DNA from: Chaetorhynchus papuensis
Taxonomy: Eukaryota; Chordata; Aves; Passeriformes; Rhipiduridae
Reading direction: 5' to 3'
Assembly: GCA_013396525.1 (NCBI GenBank)
Contig: VWYX01000200.1
Location: forward strand, 1,033,496-1,097,495
Length of the DNA stretch: 64,000 nt
Shown: piece after piece, positions 37,192 to 51,500 of the stretch
Numbering within the stretch: position 1 is the stretch's first letter
Layout of the letters: each line of letters begins with the position of its first letter
Program-made: the position numbers and the translations under genes
Notes under the pieces: generated by a model
What the model was told of the DNA's origin: nothing
What the model saw: the letters and a program-made list of their open reading frames with translations, nothing else
Databases searched by the model: none

Positions 37192-39539
37192 TACAAAAAC
37201 AAACAGATGCCAGGGAAAGGGCTGGGAAGAAGATTAAGTAGCTGGAACTGCACAAAGAGGAATTTTATCCTCTTTAGCATTTGTAGTCCTGGTTGCATCT
37301 ATCCATCCACAGCCAAAGTGGCTGCTGTTATCTTTGCCTGAATTTCAGCAAAAGGAAGGGAGGGAGCAGAGGCTGCGCACAAATTGCAGCCTCCATATTT
37401 CCTCTGTATAATATTTCTGTTTCTGACAGGATGGATGATCTTTTTAAACACAGTATACACTAGCATCCAAATACACTATTTATTTCTGCAGCATCGTATG
37501 GGCTGCCTTGTGATATTTCCTTGAGAATAAATACAGACTGCAACCATCTGTGTCTGGACTCTTCTCCCATGTCTTCCCACAGTTATTTCTTCCTTGAGTT
37601 ATTTTAGCTTTTCTTTTCTTTGTAGGTGCCTGTGTATTAATATACAAGCTATAAAGTTCCATTTGGAAAAAATTTGAGTCTCTTTTTAAAACATGTTTAA
37701 TCCAATTTGCTTTTAATCACATGGAATTTTAGTCCCATTTTCTGACAGTTGATGCTTGAACACTTATATTCTGTCTGATGGGTTGTAATTATTCACTCCC
37801 TTTCTACTGTATAAAGATGTTATCACAGTACCTGCATTTCCTAAACATGCTGGGTGATGTAATATTAAGATAAGAAATATATAGATTCAGTTTTTATAAA
37901 TATGTGATAAAAATAAGGGAACAATTTTCATAAGATCAATAATAGAAATTCCTAACTTGATCTTTGATTTATTTAAGACATGATCTTTGCTAGACACCAG
38001 TGCCTGAAGACAGTTCTCACCAATTCCTCTAAAGGTCATCAACTTCTGGAGAAAGTTTTGCCCAATATTTCAGAGTGTTCTAAAAAATACTTTATGCTGA
38101 CTGATAAGCAGTTACTGACAAAAACTATTAATTACATCATAGGTTTTTTTTGTTTTTCTGATGAAGTTTGTAGGAAAGGTTGCTGCCAGATTGTTAAGAG
38201 AAACTGCAGGCTTGTGGTTTCACCAGAATTTGCATTAGTCAGCAGACCTTTCTGACCCAAACAATGTGAATTTTTAACTACAGGCTTAAATATTTGAGAG
38301 CTAATTATGTAGCATGTCTTCCAGTTAATTTCCTCGGTAATCACTTTTCACACACAATTTTCTCTTCTACGCACAGGGAAACAACTGAAAAAACCTGTAT
38401 AGCATAAACATACTGTGTCTCCTGTAGGCTGGAAAAAACGGAGGGATTGTTATTTGTAGTGATTGTTATTATCTTTATGGTATCAAGCATAAAGGATTCA
38501 CTAGGTAGTAGTGTACTTGTGAAGGCACAACCAGCCATCAAATATTCAAGACAGAAGGAAATGAAGGTTCAGATCTGGTTCTGGAATATCCTATTTCAAG
38601 TCAATGGACTTAAAATTGATTAAATTGAACCTGGGTGTAACAGGTGACAGAAATGCTGACTTTATCCCAATAACTTTTTGGAGTAGTTTTGAGTGACGTA
38701 ATGTTAGCCTGTTTTGTTTCATCTTTTGATAGCTTGGGAAAAGGTGACAGTAATTGTGGTGTGATTTGACCCAGATTCATCTTGAAGAATCCACACGGAG
38801 GAATTTATAGGAAAAGTTAATGCCTTACAAAATAGTGTTGCAGTATTTTTTTAGCATTAAAGGACCATTTCTGCATACATATAATCTACAAACATAGGCA
38901 GTAATTGATATATAATGAATGTAATCTTTCTTCTGTGTTAATGTTCTCTTAAACAGGAGTAAGAGATGCCCTCCATCCAACATCTTTCTGTAGGCTAAAC
39001 TCCTGCAGGGGATCATCATTTATTGTGTGTTATGTCTGAACATGAATTTTTTGGACTTACTTTAGCAGGAAGTCTAGTAAGTACTTTTGCAATATACCTA
39101 GTGAAATATAATGCAGTAATCTTCACTTTTGGAAAATTCTTTGTATGTACAAATGAGGTGGATGAACAAATTTAAAAGCATAAATTTTTATGTAAACTTT
39201 ATCATTCACAACCTTATTAGAAAATAAGCTGAAATAAATTTGATAGGTTTGATACTGTGCACAAAATTCTATATTTTAACATTATAAAATGATTGATTTG
39301 GGAGGAGAGCTTTTCAGAATTTCCTTTTATAAAAGGTATTAAAAAAATACTAAAGAAGGGAAAAATTACTGACACACAATTGTCTGTGGATAAATTCAGA
39401 AATAAAATCTAGCAGAATCTTGTATCACAAAACTACTTCATCCTCACCATCTTCTTGTAATTGCCTGTTATATACTTACCCTTCAATCTTAAAGAGTTAT
39501 TCCCACTACTTTTTTCCAGGAAGGCTTGGTAATTGTCCT

Positions 39540-39559
39540 TTATATTGTGCACAATATAA
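39540..39559. repeat. 20-bp perfect palindrome
   Basis: The sequence TTATATTGTGCACAATATAA reads identically on both strands and is centred on a TGCA core. About 0.1 palindrome of this length would be expected by chance in 64 kb of moderately AT-rich DNA. It could form a cruciform or be a dimeric protein-binding site. No other evidence supports a function. Confidence 0.9.
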
Positions 39560-42500
39560 GTGCTACAGCCCTGAAGTAGCAATTTGACAGCTAACTTTTA
39601 CTTTCTGTATCTCTTCTACTAGTTCATAAGTGTTATTAACATTTGATATTCTTTTTCTTCTTTTTAAGAAAATGAAACCTTTATATGGGCTCATCTTGAC
39701 TCAGTAACACTTATGACTTTGAATTATGCTGTTCTTCATGTTTATGATGAGAATCAAAAGGCCAACTCTACATTAAACTACTGAATTTTAACGTAAAGTT
39801 CTGAAGAGGTGACTCTTTTTAGTTAAAAATAAGACTTCTTTGACATTAAGCCCTTTTATAAGATCATCTCAATTTTCCTCTTCCTTCTATATGTTTAGAC
39901 AACACATTAGTCAGCCTGAAAGGCTGCTGATCTGCTTAGTCATCAGCTGTCACTAAGACAGCTCTGGCCAGATGGGACATTTTGGGTGGATCAGGGGCTC
40001 TTTGTGTGCTTGATGTGCTGGTAGGGTACCCAGCTCATTGCCACTGCTGATCCCGATGCTCTCACTGCTCAAAGCAACCACTTTACCATGCCTCAGGCTG
40101 CCTGTGGAAAAGGGTCACGCCCTCCTTTGTGTCTGCACATTGTCTATGACTGTCTACGGTACTCTGTAATTGTAATAATCTCAGTTAAACACTGTTTAGG
40201 AAATCAAGGCTAGTAGAGTTCCTGGTGGGAGAACAGACTTTTGTACTTTTTTATTAACTGTATCCACACAGAAACTGAACAATGGTTATATTATGAAAAC
40301 ATTCTGTACAGTCTTGTGTGTATTTACAGACATTGTCTCAAAAAGTAAAGTGACCACTATCTAATATTTGTAGTAGTTTGCATTCAGCCCTTACATTTTT
40401 TCCCAGATCTAATTATAAATATAATTCAAGAGAATAGAAATTACAACAGAAAAAATACTCAAGCTCTCAGAAGTTACAAAAAAATCCCACCAAAGCATTT
40501 ATTTGAGAATTATGTTGTCAAGCACAAACATATGTAAATATCTGCAAAATATCTTTCTGAATGTTTTACGTGCCAGTTTTCTGTCCCAGTGATAGACAAT
40601 TTGGATGTATTTGCAAACATGAGCTGAATTATTGTCTATACTTTTGTTTTAATGTGATTTTTTTTGACTGGTGGTTAGAACATCCAACAGAAAGCTACAG
40701 ATTTAAGTTAAAATCTATTATTTTTCTAATTTAGTACAGGCACAAGATCTGAGTTCACTTCTCAGACAGTTGTTATTGTAAAGCTTTGTGAGTTGACCAC
40801 CTCCAGATCCTCAGCTGATATAAATTCTCTCTGAATGAAGTGCTTCTTTGAGATAAAGTAAGTGTGTAAATATGACTGATTAAGAGTCTGGCCATTCAGA
40901 GAAAGGGTGCGAAAATTTGGTTTCAAATCATGTTATGATATTTAAGCATTTTTAATGCTGTAGTGCTTACCTCAAACTGTATCTAGCATAATTATTTGAC
41001 CACTATCCTGTGACTCCCTAAGCAGGGAGAAATGAAAGACAGGCCTTACCACACTTCTGCAGAACAGTCATCAAAAATGACACTTTCATGTCTCTCCACG
41101 GTAAAACAGGTGATCTCTGGTATTTCTGAACTTTTTTTTTTTTGCAAAATAAAACGTTTTTGAAGTGAAAGAAATAGGGATTCTTTTTTATTCAGTGAGT
41201 GACAACCACCTAACAAGCTCATAAATTTCCTAAATTCAAATGCAGAGAGGAAATGATTAAACTGAGTATACTCTTCCAGATCTGGTATCCTAACTTCCTA
41301 ACTTCCATTTTATGCAAATTGCCACATAAACATTTTGTGCTGGTTGGAATTTTTGAGATCATTGACTAGAATTTTGACTAAATAGAAGAAATGTTTTATT
41401 GGACAAGAATCCCAAGCATGTGATAAAAAGACTCAAAGTATCCCCCTTGTAGTCATGGGACTCGGCTCCTGCTTCAGTCAACTTCTCATGTCCAAAGCAA
41501 TCAATTGAAAGTATCACTAATAACTCAAATACTCTGCTATTAAATTTTCATGCAAGGCTTCCGTGCTATAATATTCTGCACAGCTGAAGACATCTTCATT
41601 TTACAGCTTTACTGCTTAAATTTAGTGAAAGTTTATACCTGGCTTTCTTTCACAGCAGTAACAATGTCAATGTCTGCCCTGAGTTTAACAAATAAAAAGG
41701 CCAGAGACTAGCAGACCAGTGCTTTCTTTGGACAACATCAGACTGCTTTTACACACGGATAAATCTTGCTTTGGCATGGTTGAGGTGCCTCTTTTAAAAC
41801 ACTGTGTTGCTGACAGCAAAGAGCAGGATTTTACAGCCCGAAGCCAGTGGGAGTTCTGCCTTTGACCAGAGTCAAGCGTGTATCAGAGCACAGGTTACAT
41901 TCCCTCCCGTAAGACACTGTCAGATCTGAGACACAGCCCTTGCTTGGGAATCTCTCAGTACAAATCTTCTTTTGCTTTAACAAAATCAGAAATCTTTGAC
42001 TGAGAATGTCTTAAACAACAGCTCACTGAAGACTGGTTGGGCATGTGGGTTCACTTCCTGGCTTCCAGCTAAACTTTGTTTCAAAAATTACATTACAAAT
42101 CAGTAATGACAGTATAGATCCAATACATTTTTACAGTACCTTTGATACATATGTAAAGAATGATTATGTATTTATGAACTGGAGAGGAGGTTGTGCTGCA
42201 GTTGAGATTAAAATAGATATGACTCATAAAAACCTACCAGACAGGGCTGTATTGTAAATTTCTGTGAAACCTGGTTATATTGTATAGTCCTAATTCACTT
42301 TACTGGGCACATACAGCCTAAATCATGAGCCTTCAATTTCTCATAACACTTAGATATGATAATTGAGAATTACTATTTTTTTAAAACTCTTATGGAGGAA
42401 AACATCTTTTTGACTGGAGTGAGCATATCCTTAGATTCTTTTTTCTCTTTTTTAAGTATTTCTTTGTAAAATTCTGTTGAGGCCAATCAGAGAACTCCCA

Positions 42501-45500
42501 GTTTTTTGTGATCTGTTGTTCCCTTTCTGTGTTTATGTTGATGGGACTTTGGCATGCAAAATGCTGCAAGCTGAAAATATGGCAAATACAGTTGATGAAG
42601 CACTAATTTTCATACATTTGTCAGCAATTCAAACTCATTTGTACAGCAAAAAGCTTTTCAACACTGCTTTCTGTTAAAAGGTAGAGGAAAAGGTAGTTCA
42701 CCATGCTCATCAGAGAGCACATCTTTCATCCAGGGCTTTCACAGTATTTCCCTAATTAAGGTTTCTGACCATCTTTTGTGTTAGTTAAGTATCCGGTAGG
42801 TGAACTGACCATTTTATTTTAGCACTTCTGTGTGAAACATATGCATGAAAGGGAGCTGACCCTCCAGAGAGGTGAGCAGTGCTCCATGGGATGCATGGAG
42901 CTTGGTCAGCCCTGGCTCCTGCAGACAAATGGGGCTTCTGAAGCCAGTGACTGCAAGCACAGCTTTGCACATCATCTCCTGCACTTGCAAAAGCCAGCAT
43001 CAGGCTCCCAGCTCCTGCATCTGCTCACAAGGATGTTCTGCTGCTCTCATTATGCCTCACACACTTCATGTGCCTTACCTGCTTTTTGACTGTTTTCCTC
43101 TCACCTTAAAATGTAGGCAAGATTTCTCCCTGTATTAAGACATGAATATGTTATAATATCAAGTATTTTCCCCTGCAAATACATACATGTATCTACACAA
43201 ATATGAATAGGTAGTCTGATTTGCTGTTTGCTGTGAAAAGGTGTTCAATATCATATTTTAGAAAAATCTTTTGGCTTTGACTGGGGAAAGCGTCCTGGGT
43301 TTTGCCAGATTTGTAATTAGTCAGAGTAATTAAATCAGCTGGGTTTGCAGGTGGTATGCAGGAGAAAATTTCTTGGTTCTTTCTCAAGCGAAATGGAATC
43401 ATAAAAGTCAATCATAGTTTTATGTTGAAGATTTTAGCCAAAATTCAGGGCCATATAGTTGAATAAGATGAGAAGACAAATATTCATGTTTATCAAGACT
43501 GTAGAAAATCTGTTTTGCTGTAGAGATTTCTCACAGGAGTTTATTTTTCTGTAGTTGCCACCTCCTTTTCAGATACTGCTCATCTCTATGGTTCCCCCAC
43601 ACTTTTTCTCAAGGTCATTTTCCAGTGCTCGATCAGGCTTGATTTTCTGCTGCTTTCCTCTCAGCATTGCACTTGTCTTCTTTCTGAGGTGCTAGGTTTT
43701 TATCACCAATCTGTGCTTTTAGTGAGTCACCAAGACCACATATGAACCTCTGTTCTGGTAAAGGTTATAATCCTTCAATCTCTTACATCCTGTAAGGAGT
43801 CTGGTTATTTTTATATTTTTTGGGCAAACATAAGCCCAGATAAGAGCCCAAGTATAATGTTTCAGCAAAACATTATAAAAAATAGAAGTTCAGCCCAAAT
43901 TATATACTTGAAATAGTTATGGTAATGTAAAAGGTGACATATATCACGAAGCAAGTAATACAGAGTGTTAGGATAAACATTTTCTGTATCCATTTTTACA
44001 ATAACTTGTGATAGTCGTGGTGAAGTAATGCAGTCAGATGAAGCTTATACTGCTAAAACCTTTAACCCAAGCAGTACATGTACATATATTTCCTGTCCAG
44101 AAAAGCTCTGGTAAGAATTATTCACATGGCAGAAGGAGGAAGAGTACAAATGACATGTCAGTTGCAATTTCAGTGTTCATTGCAATCCCTGAAACATCCC
44201 TGGTATACAGCAAAATCAGACTACTGGGCCAGATGTCAGGAATGTTAATGTGTGTCTTTAAGGTCGTATTTCATTTTCATTCTTTTGAAAAGAATTGGGT
44301 TTGGTTTCTGGGATTTTAGGAGGGAATAAAGAGCTTTCCATTACCCAATAAAAACCAGTGTGAATGTGAGAAGCATATTTAAAGGAATTCTCAGTATACT
44401 ATCATAGGCGCTTTAGCTGCCTCTACTCAGGTCCCTCTGTAACAGTTAATCACTATAAAACTTTTAAGAGCAAAAACCGGATCAATTTTTCAGTAGTTTC
44501 ATTCAAGTTTACAAAGCATGAAGCTAGTTAATATCCACCATTCCTGTTCCCAAATTTTCTAAAGAGAGAAGGTTTTAGAAAGATTTTGTGTAAAACTGTT
44601 GCTCTGTTCAAAAGCTGCGTAGGATTCATTTGCCAATTTACAGTGGTGCAATACTTTAAAATTCATACAGAATTTAAGATATGTCTTGCCAAACAAGGAA
44701 TGATTCCTTTTGTTAAACATACATGTTAGATTAAATGCCTCTCTTCATACACTACTTATTACGTTAGACAGAATTCCTTCTGTCATAAGAACAGACGGCT
44801 TGGTTTGATGGAATGTGCTTCATTCAAGGGAGAGAATTGAATAGTTTGACAAAATGCATTTTGTGGATGGATTAGGCACAGGAGAGTGAATTGTGGCACA
44901 TTGTCTAAGGAGAACACCAAAGAATTGATTTTAAAATGTTGAGTATAGAATGGATTGGAGTAGTTTAAAACATGCACATTATTGATCAATCAGATTGAGA
45001 GGCCTGACAAAAAGCAAAAAGTGCCCACAGAACTCATTCTGTCAATGGGGATGTTTTTCAACTACCTGCATCCTCAACAAATTGTATTTTCTTGTATACT
45101 TCATATGCTCTTATCAGCACAGTGCCACTTTCTCCCAATTTCTTTTGCCTCTGACAATGAAAACGGTTTTGTGAAATTCCTTTCTGTGACAGATTTCACA
45201 GGCAGTGCATAGCTCAGCTGCCCCTGTTTGGTACATGCTTTTCTGGCCTAGAGAAGGAACACAGAGAGAGTTTGGGCAGCTGAGCATTTGGCTACAAATC
45301 CATCTGCTGCACATTCATCCATCGAATTGGGTGAGTAGAGTACAGGTGGAAACCAAGCAAGGCCAGTGTTTTGTGTTCAAATGCCTGACATGGGGGAGCA
45401 GTGAAATTCACATCCCTAAAACACCTGATGTTCATTAAACACGTAGTAATGGTGTTCAGAAAATCCCAGGCGCTGAGAGGAGAGGAAAGTTAGCTGGAGC

Positions 45501-46710
45501 ATAATGAGAGCACTTGGAGGCTGAGACACAGCTCCCACCCACAGGATAACTCTACAGCATATATGCCTGTGTCAGGCTGGCCCTTTCCTCTCTGGCAAGT
45601 GGCAGAGCAGCTGGCAGCTCAGGTCTTCAACATTTAGCTGTAGGAAAATCTGGTTCATACGCACAGCATGTGTACCTGCTTTGTGAGTGACCTTAAGGAG
45701 CTTTTTTCTTCTTCTCTAGAGAAAAACTAGTCACGTTTGACTTCTGCAAGTATTGGGGAAGTGACTAGAACAAAAGCACAAAAGGGACATATATGCAGCC
45801 AGTTTTCCAGAAAACCATACAAAGAGCTTCCAAAGGCTGAATTGGTTGTGCCTGCAAAGAAGAATAAATTCTGGGTTTTTTTAACATTTACTTCTTTCAC
45901 AAATACTTTTAAAAGTCAAATCCTAACACTCTTACCCAGAAAAATCCAATGCCATTAAGGGATGTGCAGAAAAATTACTTTTTGCAACATGAACAAATGA
46001 ACATAATTGAACCATAATCTCATATTGCATTTTACAGTGGGCCTAGTTTAGGTGAAGTCAAAACTTCTAGATGGGATATGTTCCAGATTGAGATAGCACT
46101 GTCTGGGGTCTGAAGGCAGACGTGACTAAACCCTTGCAGATCCACTTGAATAGTATCTATGAACCTGTTGAAAGTTTAATTTGAGAAAAGTACGTTGTTG
46201 GCATATGAAGAAGATTTTGATTTTTTTTCCCCTCTATTTCAAAATTGTTATCATGACTGTTTTGTGTCAAACACTCTCATAAGAGTTCATAATGCTGCAT
46301 AGTAAGTGTAGGTTGAAGTGTTTATGAATTGTTAATGAATAATGTTAACTGACCAAAGTTAATAAAGATTCATTAAAATGCATAAAATGGTTCATGTATA
46401 TTTCATTGCAAACAGAAAATGAGATACTTTTCCAAACATGCATGTTTCCTGAAACTTAAAATTAGGAATTTTCAGAAGCATTAATTAGTGGAAAGCTGAA
46501 GAAAAAGGTTATGATAAATGTACAGTTTGAGCTATTTTGAATAACTCTTCTGTATAAGCTCATAAATTATTCAGTACAAACCACTTATGTAATATTTCTT
46601 AAAGGTAAAAGAAGCATCCTTTCAGGGTTGGTTGCCCTTTCCTTAAAGCAAAATAACTCTGTTACATTACTGGAATCAAGTTACAGAAATAAATTGATTT
46701 TTCCCCTCAG

Positions 46711-46945
46711 GGCAGGCATCTGTTACTTCCTAAAGTAAAGAAATGCTCAAGGAACATATGGTTGAAGGGATTTGGCAGGGTTCTGTTTTAGAAAAAGAGA
46801 TGTATATGAGATTGAAACAGGAAACAGAGAAGTATCTGATTCAGCCAATAGATTGCCAGCATGTTTTATCTAAATTTAAGTCAGTTTCTGAGTTAAGAGC
46901 AATTCAGCTTCTTAATACTAAAGGAAGTCAGGCCTTATCGGCTGG
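46711..46945 (+). other. Weak exon-like segment with a 68-codon frame, unrecognised
   Basis: A good-looking splice acceptor (pyrimidine run then CAG at 46699-46710) is followed by an ATG at 46743 and an open frame to a GT at 46946-46947 (context CTGG/GTAACA), where the frame would otherwise stop. The predicted peptide is hydrophilic, rich in Lys, Glu, Gln and Leu, and more protein-like in composition than other frames here, but I recognise no family. An in-frame stop (TAA at 46731) precedes the ATG, so it could only be a start-codon-bearing exon. This may be chance, or a decayed retroelement piece. Confidence 0.15.
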
Positions 46946-49889
46946 GTAACAAACTTTGCTTAGACTTAATTCTGCAGAGTTCGCTGGGCTGTTGTCCTAG
47001 TCAGATGTTCAGTTTAATTAAATTAATACCTTGGGGTTAAGGGTAAACTTTCATGAATAAACATTTCAGAAGTGCACATATCACATCCAGAAAGGCTACT
47101 GAAATAGTGTGTAAAAGCCAGTGAAAGCTGGGTATCTGGCTCAGCATTTGAAGTCCACTATTCACTTTGAAAAAAAAAGTCACCAAAACTAATAAAATGG
47201 GCATTTATCTTCCTTGAAAAGGGAATGTGATCAGAATTCCAAAGTGTTAATTAAAACATTGTGCATTTTCTACAGACTGGAGGATTTCAGTCTTAAGTTT
47301 TTTCCAATTACTTTTATTTTTGAGCTTTAGGAATAAGGATGGGGATAACGTCATAGTCATGATGCCCAGGCAACTTAATAGAGTCTGGGATTTGTGGCAA
47401 GATTTTTTCTGGAATGGTCACACTTGAAAAAAAGAGTGTGTTTTTATATTTTTCTGGAGATGTCAAGCTAGGTTTCTGCTCTCATTCATTTGTCCCCTTT
47501 GTGGCAAGGGCTATGACATTAGCAATATCAGCCCTTTTTTTAGATGCATTGCCACTTGCCTTTGAATGAGAGAGGAGTCAAAGAGCTCCCTACTTTGGTT
47601 TTTCTAATCTGTGCCCCTTTGCAGCACAAATCTATTCTGAAATGGAAAGTGAGATGCTACACTTCCACAGTCTTCCATTTTGCAGGCTTCTGATAAATGA
47701 TTATCAAGAAAATAATTATGAGAAAAAACTAGACACCAATTGAATAAAGATGTTATTTCCAAACAGGTAAGTTGTAAGTCCATACTGCTTTTCTGCACCC
47801 ATCTTATTGCTTAGAAGTATCTCATCTCTTTAATAATTCAAGGAATCTTGTGTTTGCAACCCAAGGCATATTACTAACAACCTCTGAATGTTACTGCTGG
47901 AAGGGTCCCTCCCAAAATGTGCCTTTTTTTCCCCACGTGGAATTGGCTGCACCATGACTTCTGCGCTTGTTTTCATGCAATATTGAACATTCGAGTAGTA
48001 TCTTCACTCTACTGAGCTGCAAGGGAGGGGGGCTGGCAGGCACATGGAGTGTCCTCAAGAGAATGGGTGTGCTACAATGAGAAGGGTCAGAATTTCCTGG
48101 CAGCTGAGAGCAAAGAAGCTGTCAGTCAAAGGAAGCTGTAAGATACATGCAAGGCAAAGGTTTAACTTAGCAGAATAATTCTGTTGTTTTAAAAAGTGCC
48201 TTTTAATCAGCAGATTTCAAAGGTACTCAATGTCTATATTTGACTGAAGGCACAGAGATGTGAGCCGAAGCCAATGAAATGATGCAGAATAATGCCAGAA
48301 TTAGAGCATGTGTCCCTCAAATTTCAAATTGCAGTTTATCTTCTAACCACACCACCTCATTTTGTCTCAAAGTAAGCTTAAAAAAGTGTGAGGCAACAGG
48401 CTGGAATTCTTTACTGACTTCCTGTGCTGGATCAACTGCGACCTGAAATAATGTCAGGTTGTTTTCTTGTGAGTGGTATGGGCATCTCCTTCCCCAGAGT
48501 CACAGTAAATGTTTTCTGTTTTCTTTCTTTGGAGCACATTTCATTTCTTATATTTACATAACAGAGTTTTTCGCCACTGAAAGTTAACAGGATTGATTTT
48601 CATTACCATATATGTATATTTTCTTCATTTTTATTAAGATTCCATTGTAATTTGATGATTTACCATTGTTAAAAGATTTTTTTAAGAAGCATTTGACCTA
48701 CTGCTGAAACAATTTCTCTCATCTGCATATCGAATGACTTGGCAATGTCCAGATGAAGGACTGGATATGCTGGGAGATATCTGGACAGATATTTAATAGT
48801 TTCAAGTGCTATGACATTGGGTGTGATGAGCAAGACTGGAGCAAGTTTGGGCTGTAGAATCCAATCCAACTGCAGTAGCAAGAGTTATGTTCTCTGGTGA
48901 CCTAAACTGTCAGAGACATCAGCAACGAGAAGAAAAACATGAGATTTTATCTGATGTATCCAGAGAGCTTATGCAACTACTGTATTTCTACTAATATTCA
49001 CTCCAGTACAGCAGAGCAAAGCTTGATGTCATTTGTGAGTCTCAACTTTAAACAGCATTATAGTGCAACTTTAAGGCTTACCATTTGAGTTACAAAGTTT
49101 TGCAGTTAAGGGGGTGGTTTTGTGTAAATCGTCATCTCCTATTTAGGCACATCATATGTGAAACTCTTTCTACTGCTACAAAGGCTAAAAGGCCTCCCCA
49201 AAAGCAAAATGGCACATTCAGCACAAGAAAGTTCTCCTTGCACATCTGAGTGAATGTCTAAGCACTCAGGTTTTGTTCTGCTTGAAACAAGCAGGTCATT
49301 TCTAAGATTTTAAATTTACAAGACAAAACCCACCTCATATATGCCTACTTTGAAGAGAGGCCCCAAGTTACTGAAGACTTAAGTTATTATAAGTCTTATC
49401 ACTAAAAAAAATATTTTCCTCAAGTGGGGGCTGATCAGGATTCAGAACCACATTCTGATGGTTACTACAGACTACTGTGCTTGTAGAAGCAGGAGAGAGT
49501 GAGCAGTAAAGCAATATTTGCAACCTGTGCTTTCTCAAGCCATAATTCTGTGCATCTACTGAAAATATCTTCCCATATTACAAGTACAGAGCTTGTATCT
49601 GCAGCACATCAGGACTCTCAAGGTGATCGCATTAATATAGGAAATATCATACTACTTATTGGGAATATCAAGACTTAAGAGTGGGGAATGAGGAAAATCT
49701 TGCATTTTTCAATTTTAAATTGCTTTAGACATGATAAGAAGGAATTGAATATTTTGAAAGAGAGAAAGCTTAGGTGATTGAGATGATTAAGAGACACATA
49801 TGTTTACAGGTGTAAAAGAGATGTAATTTCTTGTACCCTAGTGCAATGCTCTGACATGAGACAGAAGCAGACACCTGGTTTGTCTTTGT

Positions 49890-49922
49890 TGCAAGAAAGA
49901 CGCAAGAAAGATACAAGAAAGG
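49890..49922. repeat. Short degenerate CAAGAAAGA repeat
   Basis: Three near-copies of a 10-11 bp CAAGAAAGAYR unit in a row. It is a small local duplication with no other feature attached. Confidence 0.65.
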
Positions 49923-51059
49923 TGAGTTGAAAAGGCTGTGGAGGGAAAATCATTGGATGCCATCAGTCCACAGGAGCATAGTGTAAAGGAAGGTCTGAAA
50001 AGGATCTTAGAAATTCCTTTGTGCTAGAAAGTTACATAGAATAGAATCCTTTGTGGAGCTGAAAATTTGTACCTATACGTTCTATATAGAGAAAAAAAAA
50101 ATGAGAGAGATTTTTCACCAGAGGCTCCAACTTTCAGTAAAGAGTTGTAGGGAAAAGTGAGTTCATACCTTTGGAGTGTTTCAGGAAGGAAAGTGATAAC
50201 AAAATAAGGTCTAGAGACCTAAATTTAGATATCAAATTTAATGAATTGCTCCATTTTTCTGTGAGGAAATACACCATGAAAGAAATAGTACTGGAGCCAG
50301 CTAGGACATAGGGAATGATAGTTCATGGCTCAAAGAATTTAAATGTGATACATTTTTCTGAGTGGTCAGAGATGCTTAATGCAAACTTCACTGTCATCCC
50401 TCATGATCAGAGTGAACATATATGCTGGTAGCCTATATATAGGTTTTCTTGCAAGAAGAAACTAATAATAGTGCTGTATTACTGCTTTTGAAATTCTGTT
50501 CTTTCAGATACCACTGAGGTTTGATTTAAGTTTCTGCTTTACGAGAACAACATTAGAAGAACCTATCTGCCTGAATGAATGCCTTCTTACACTCGTCTCT
50601 TGCACACCTATATTTTGGTAACAGTTGAGTAATTTTATGTGTGACAGTATCAGACTGAGCACTACTGTTAGGTGTATTGAAAAGTAGGAAAAGGATTTTT
50701 CTCTTAGTGTTGCCGTATCTCCAATAAAATAAAAAATTTTGAGTCATGTCTGGGATTCCATGTGTTTCACCCTCAGTCCTTTTTCAAAGTGTTTTCCATT
50801 GTGTTCACCTTTACAGGATACTTAAACCTGCAAAGTTATCAGAAGTTCCATTAAATTACATCTGTTTTTTTCTCTGAATGACATAAATATCTCTTTCCTT
50901 CTGAATTCTGAATCTTTGGTCAGTTTTATTCTGTCTTCTCTTGCAGTGACTTTTATACATTTCTTCAGTTTTGTGCCATTAAACTATTTCAAAAGTATAT
51001 ATGTAATATTTCACTGAAACCAACTGAAAAGCTTTAGGGCTGAACAATAAGCACTGCAG

Positions 51060-51500
51060 TATAAGCCATTTCTTCCTTTTATTCAGAAAAGAACTCTGTC
51101 TTCTTTTCCTCAGCCTTCACTATTTTGCTATGGGAGCTTGGGAGAGGTTGGTACAAGATGATATTCTCTAAGTCAGAATCACAAACCATCCTTTGCCAAA
51201 TAATGCATTTGGAAATTTTATATAGTGTGCATCCCACATAAGTGCTTTCTGCAACCAGTTGATAGTTGGAAATCACACTTATACTTTTTATCCTTCTTAA
51301 ACTTTGGAACAATATTAGACATCCACCATTCCTCTTGTGCTTCCTCTGTCTGCAATGAGATATCTGTAAGATTTGCCAAAGGCTTTCCTTCTTCCCCTGC
51401 TACTTACTTTACAATGATGGGTTATTATTCCTCTAGATATGCTGTCTTGTCATCTTTTATTACATCTAGTTGCCAGACTTTATACCATCTTGTAATCATA
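51060..51500 (-). mobile_element. Possible very old LINE RT remnant
   Basis: Read on the - strand around 51280-51350, the sequence encodes a WMSNIVPKFKKDKK-like stretch. This resembles the conserved RT N-terminal block of CR1-clade LINEs (form W-x(3)-NVVP-x-FKKGKK). The flanks are too decayed to align by eye. The same block occurs in a clear CR1 fragment 600 bp away (51763-52400), so this would be a separate, older copy in the same orientation. A chance resemblance cannot be excluded. Confidence 0.3.

Larger units (their letters stand above)
37200..51050. other. AT-rich non-coding sequence, no confirmed gene
   Basis: About 13.9 kb without recognised exon, RNA gene or CR1 copy. Open frames are 93 codons or fewer and overlap. 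A G+C-richer patch lies near 42840-43085, with overlapping frames on both strands but no motif. One weak exon candidate (46711-46945), a 20-bp palindrome (39540-39559) and a short degenerate repeat (49890-49922) are listed separately. Confidence 0.6.

Noticed and set aside
36882..37298. 138-codon frame on the - strand as a gene
   Set aside because: It spans the CpG-rich patch, where G+C richness reduces stop codons by chance. The peptide is low-complexity (Pro, Leu, Cys rich) and matches nothing I recognise.
42840..43085. GC-richer patch with overlapping frames as an exon
   Set aside because: Frames are open on both strands and in two + registers at once, typical of base composition. No protein motif or splice-site pair is present.
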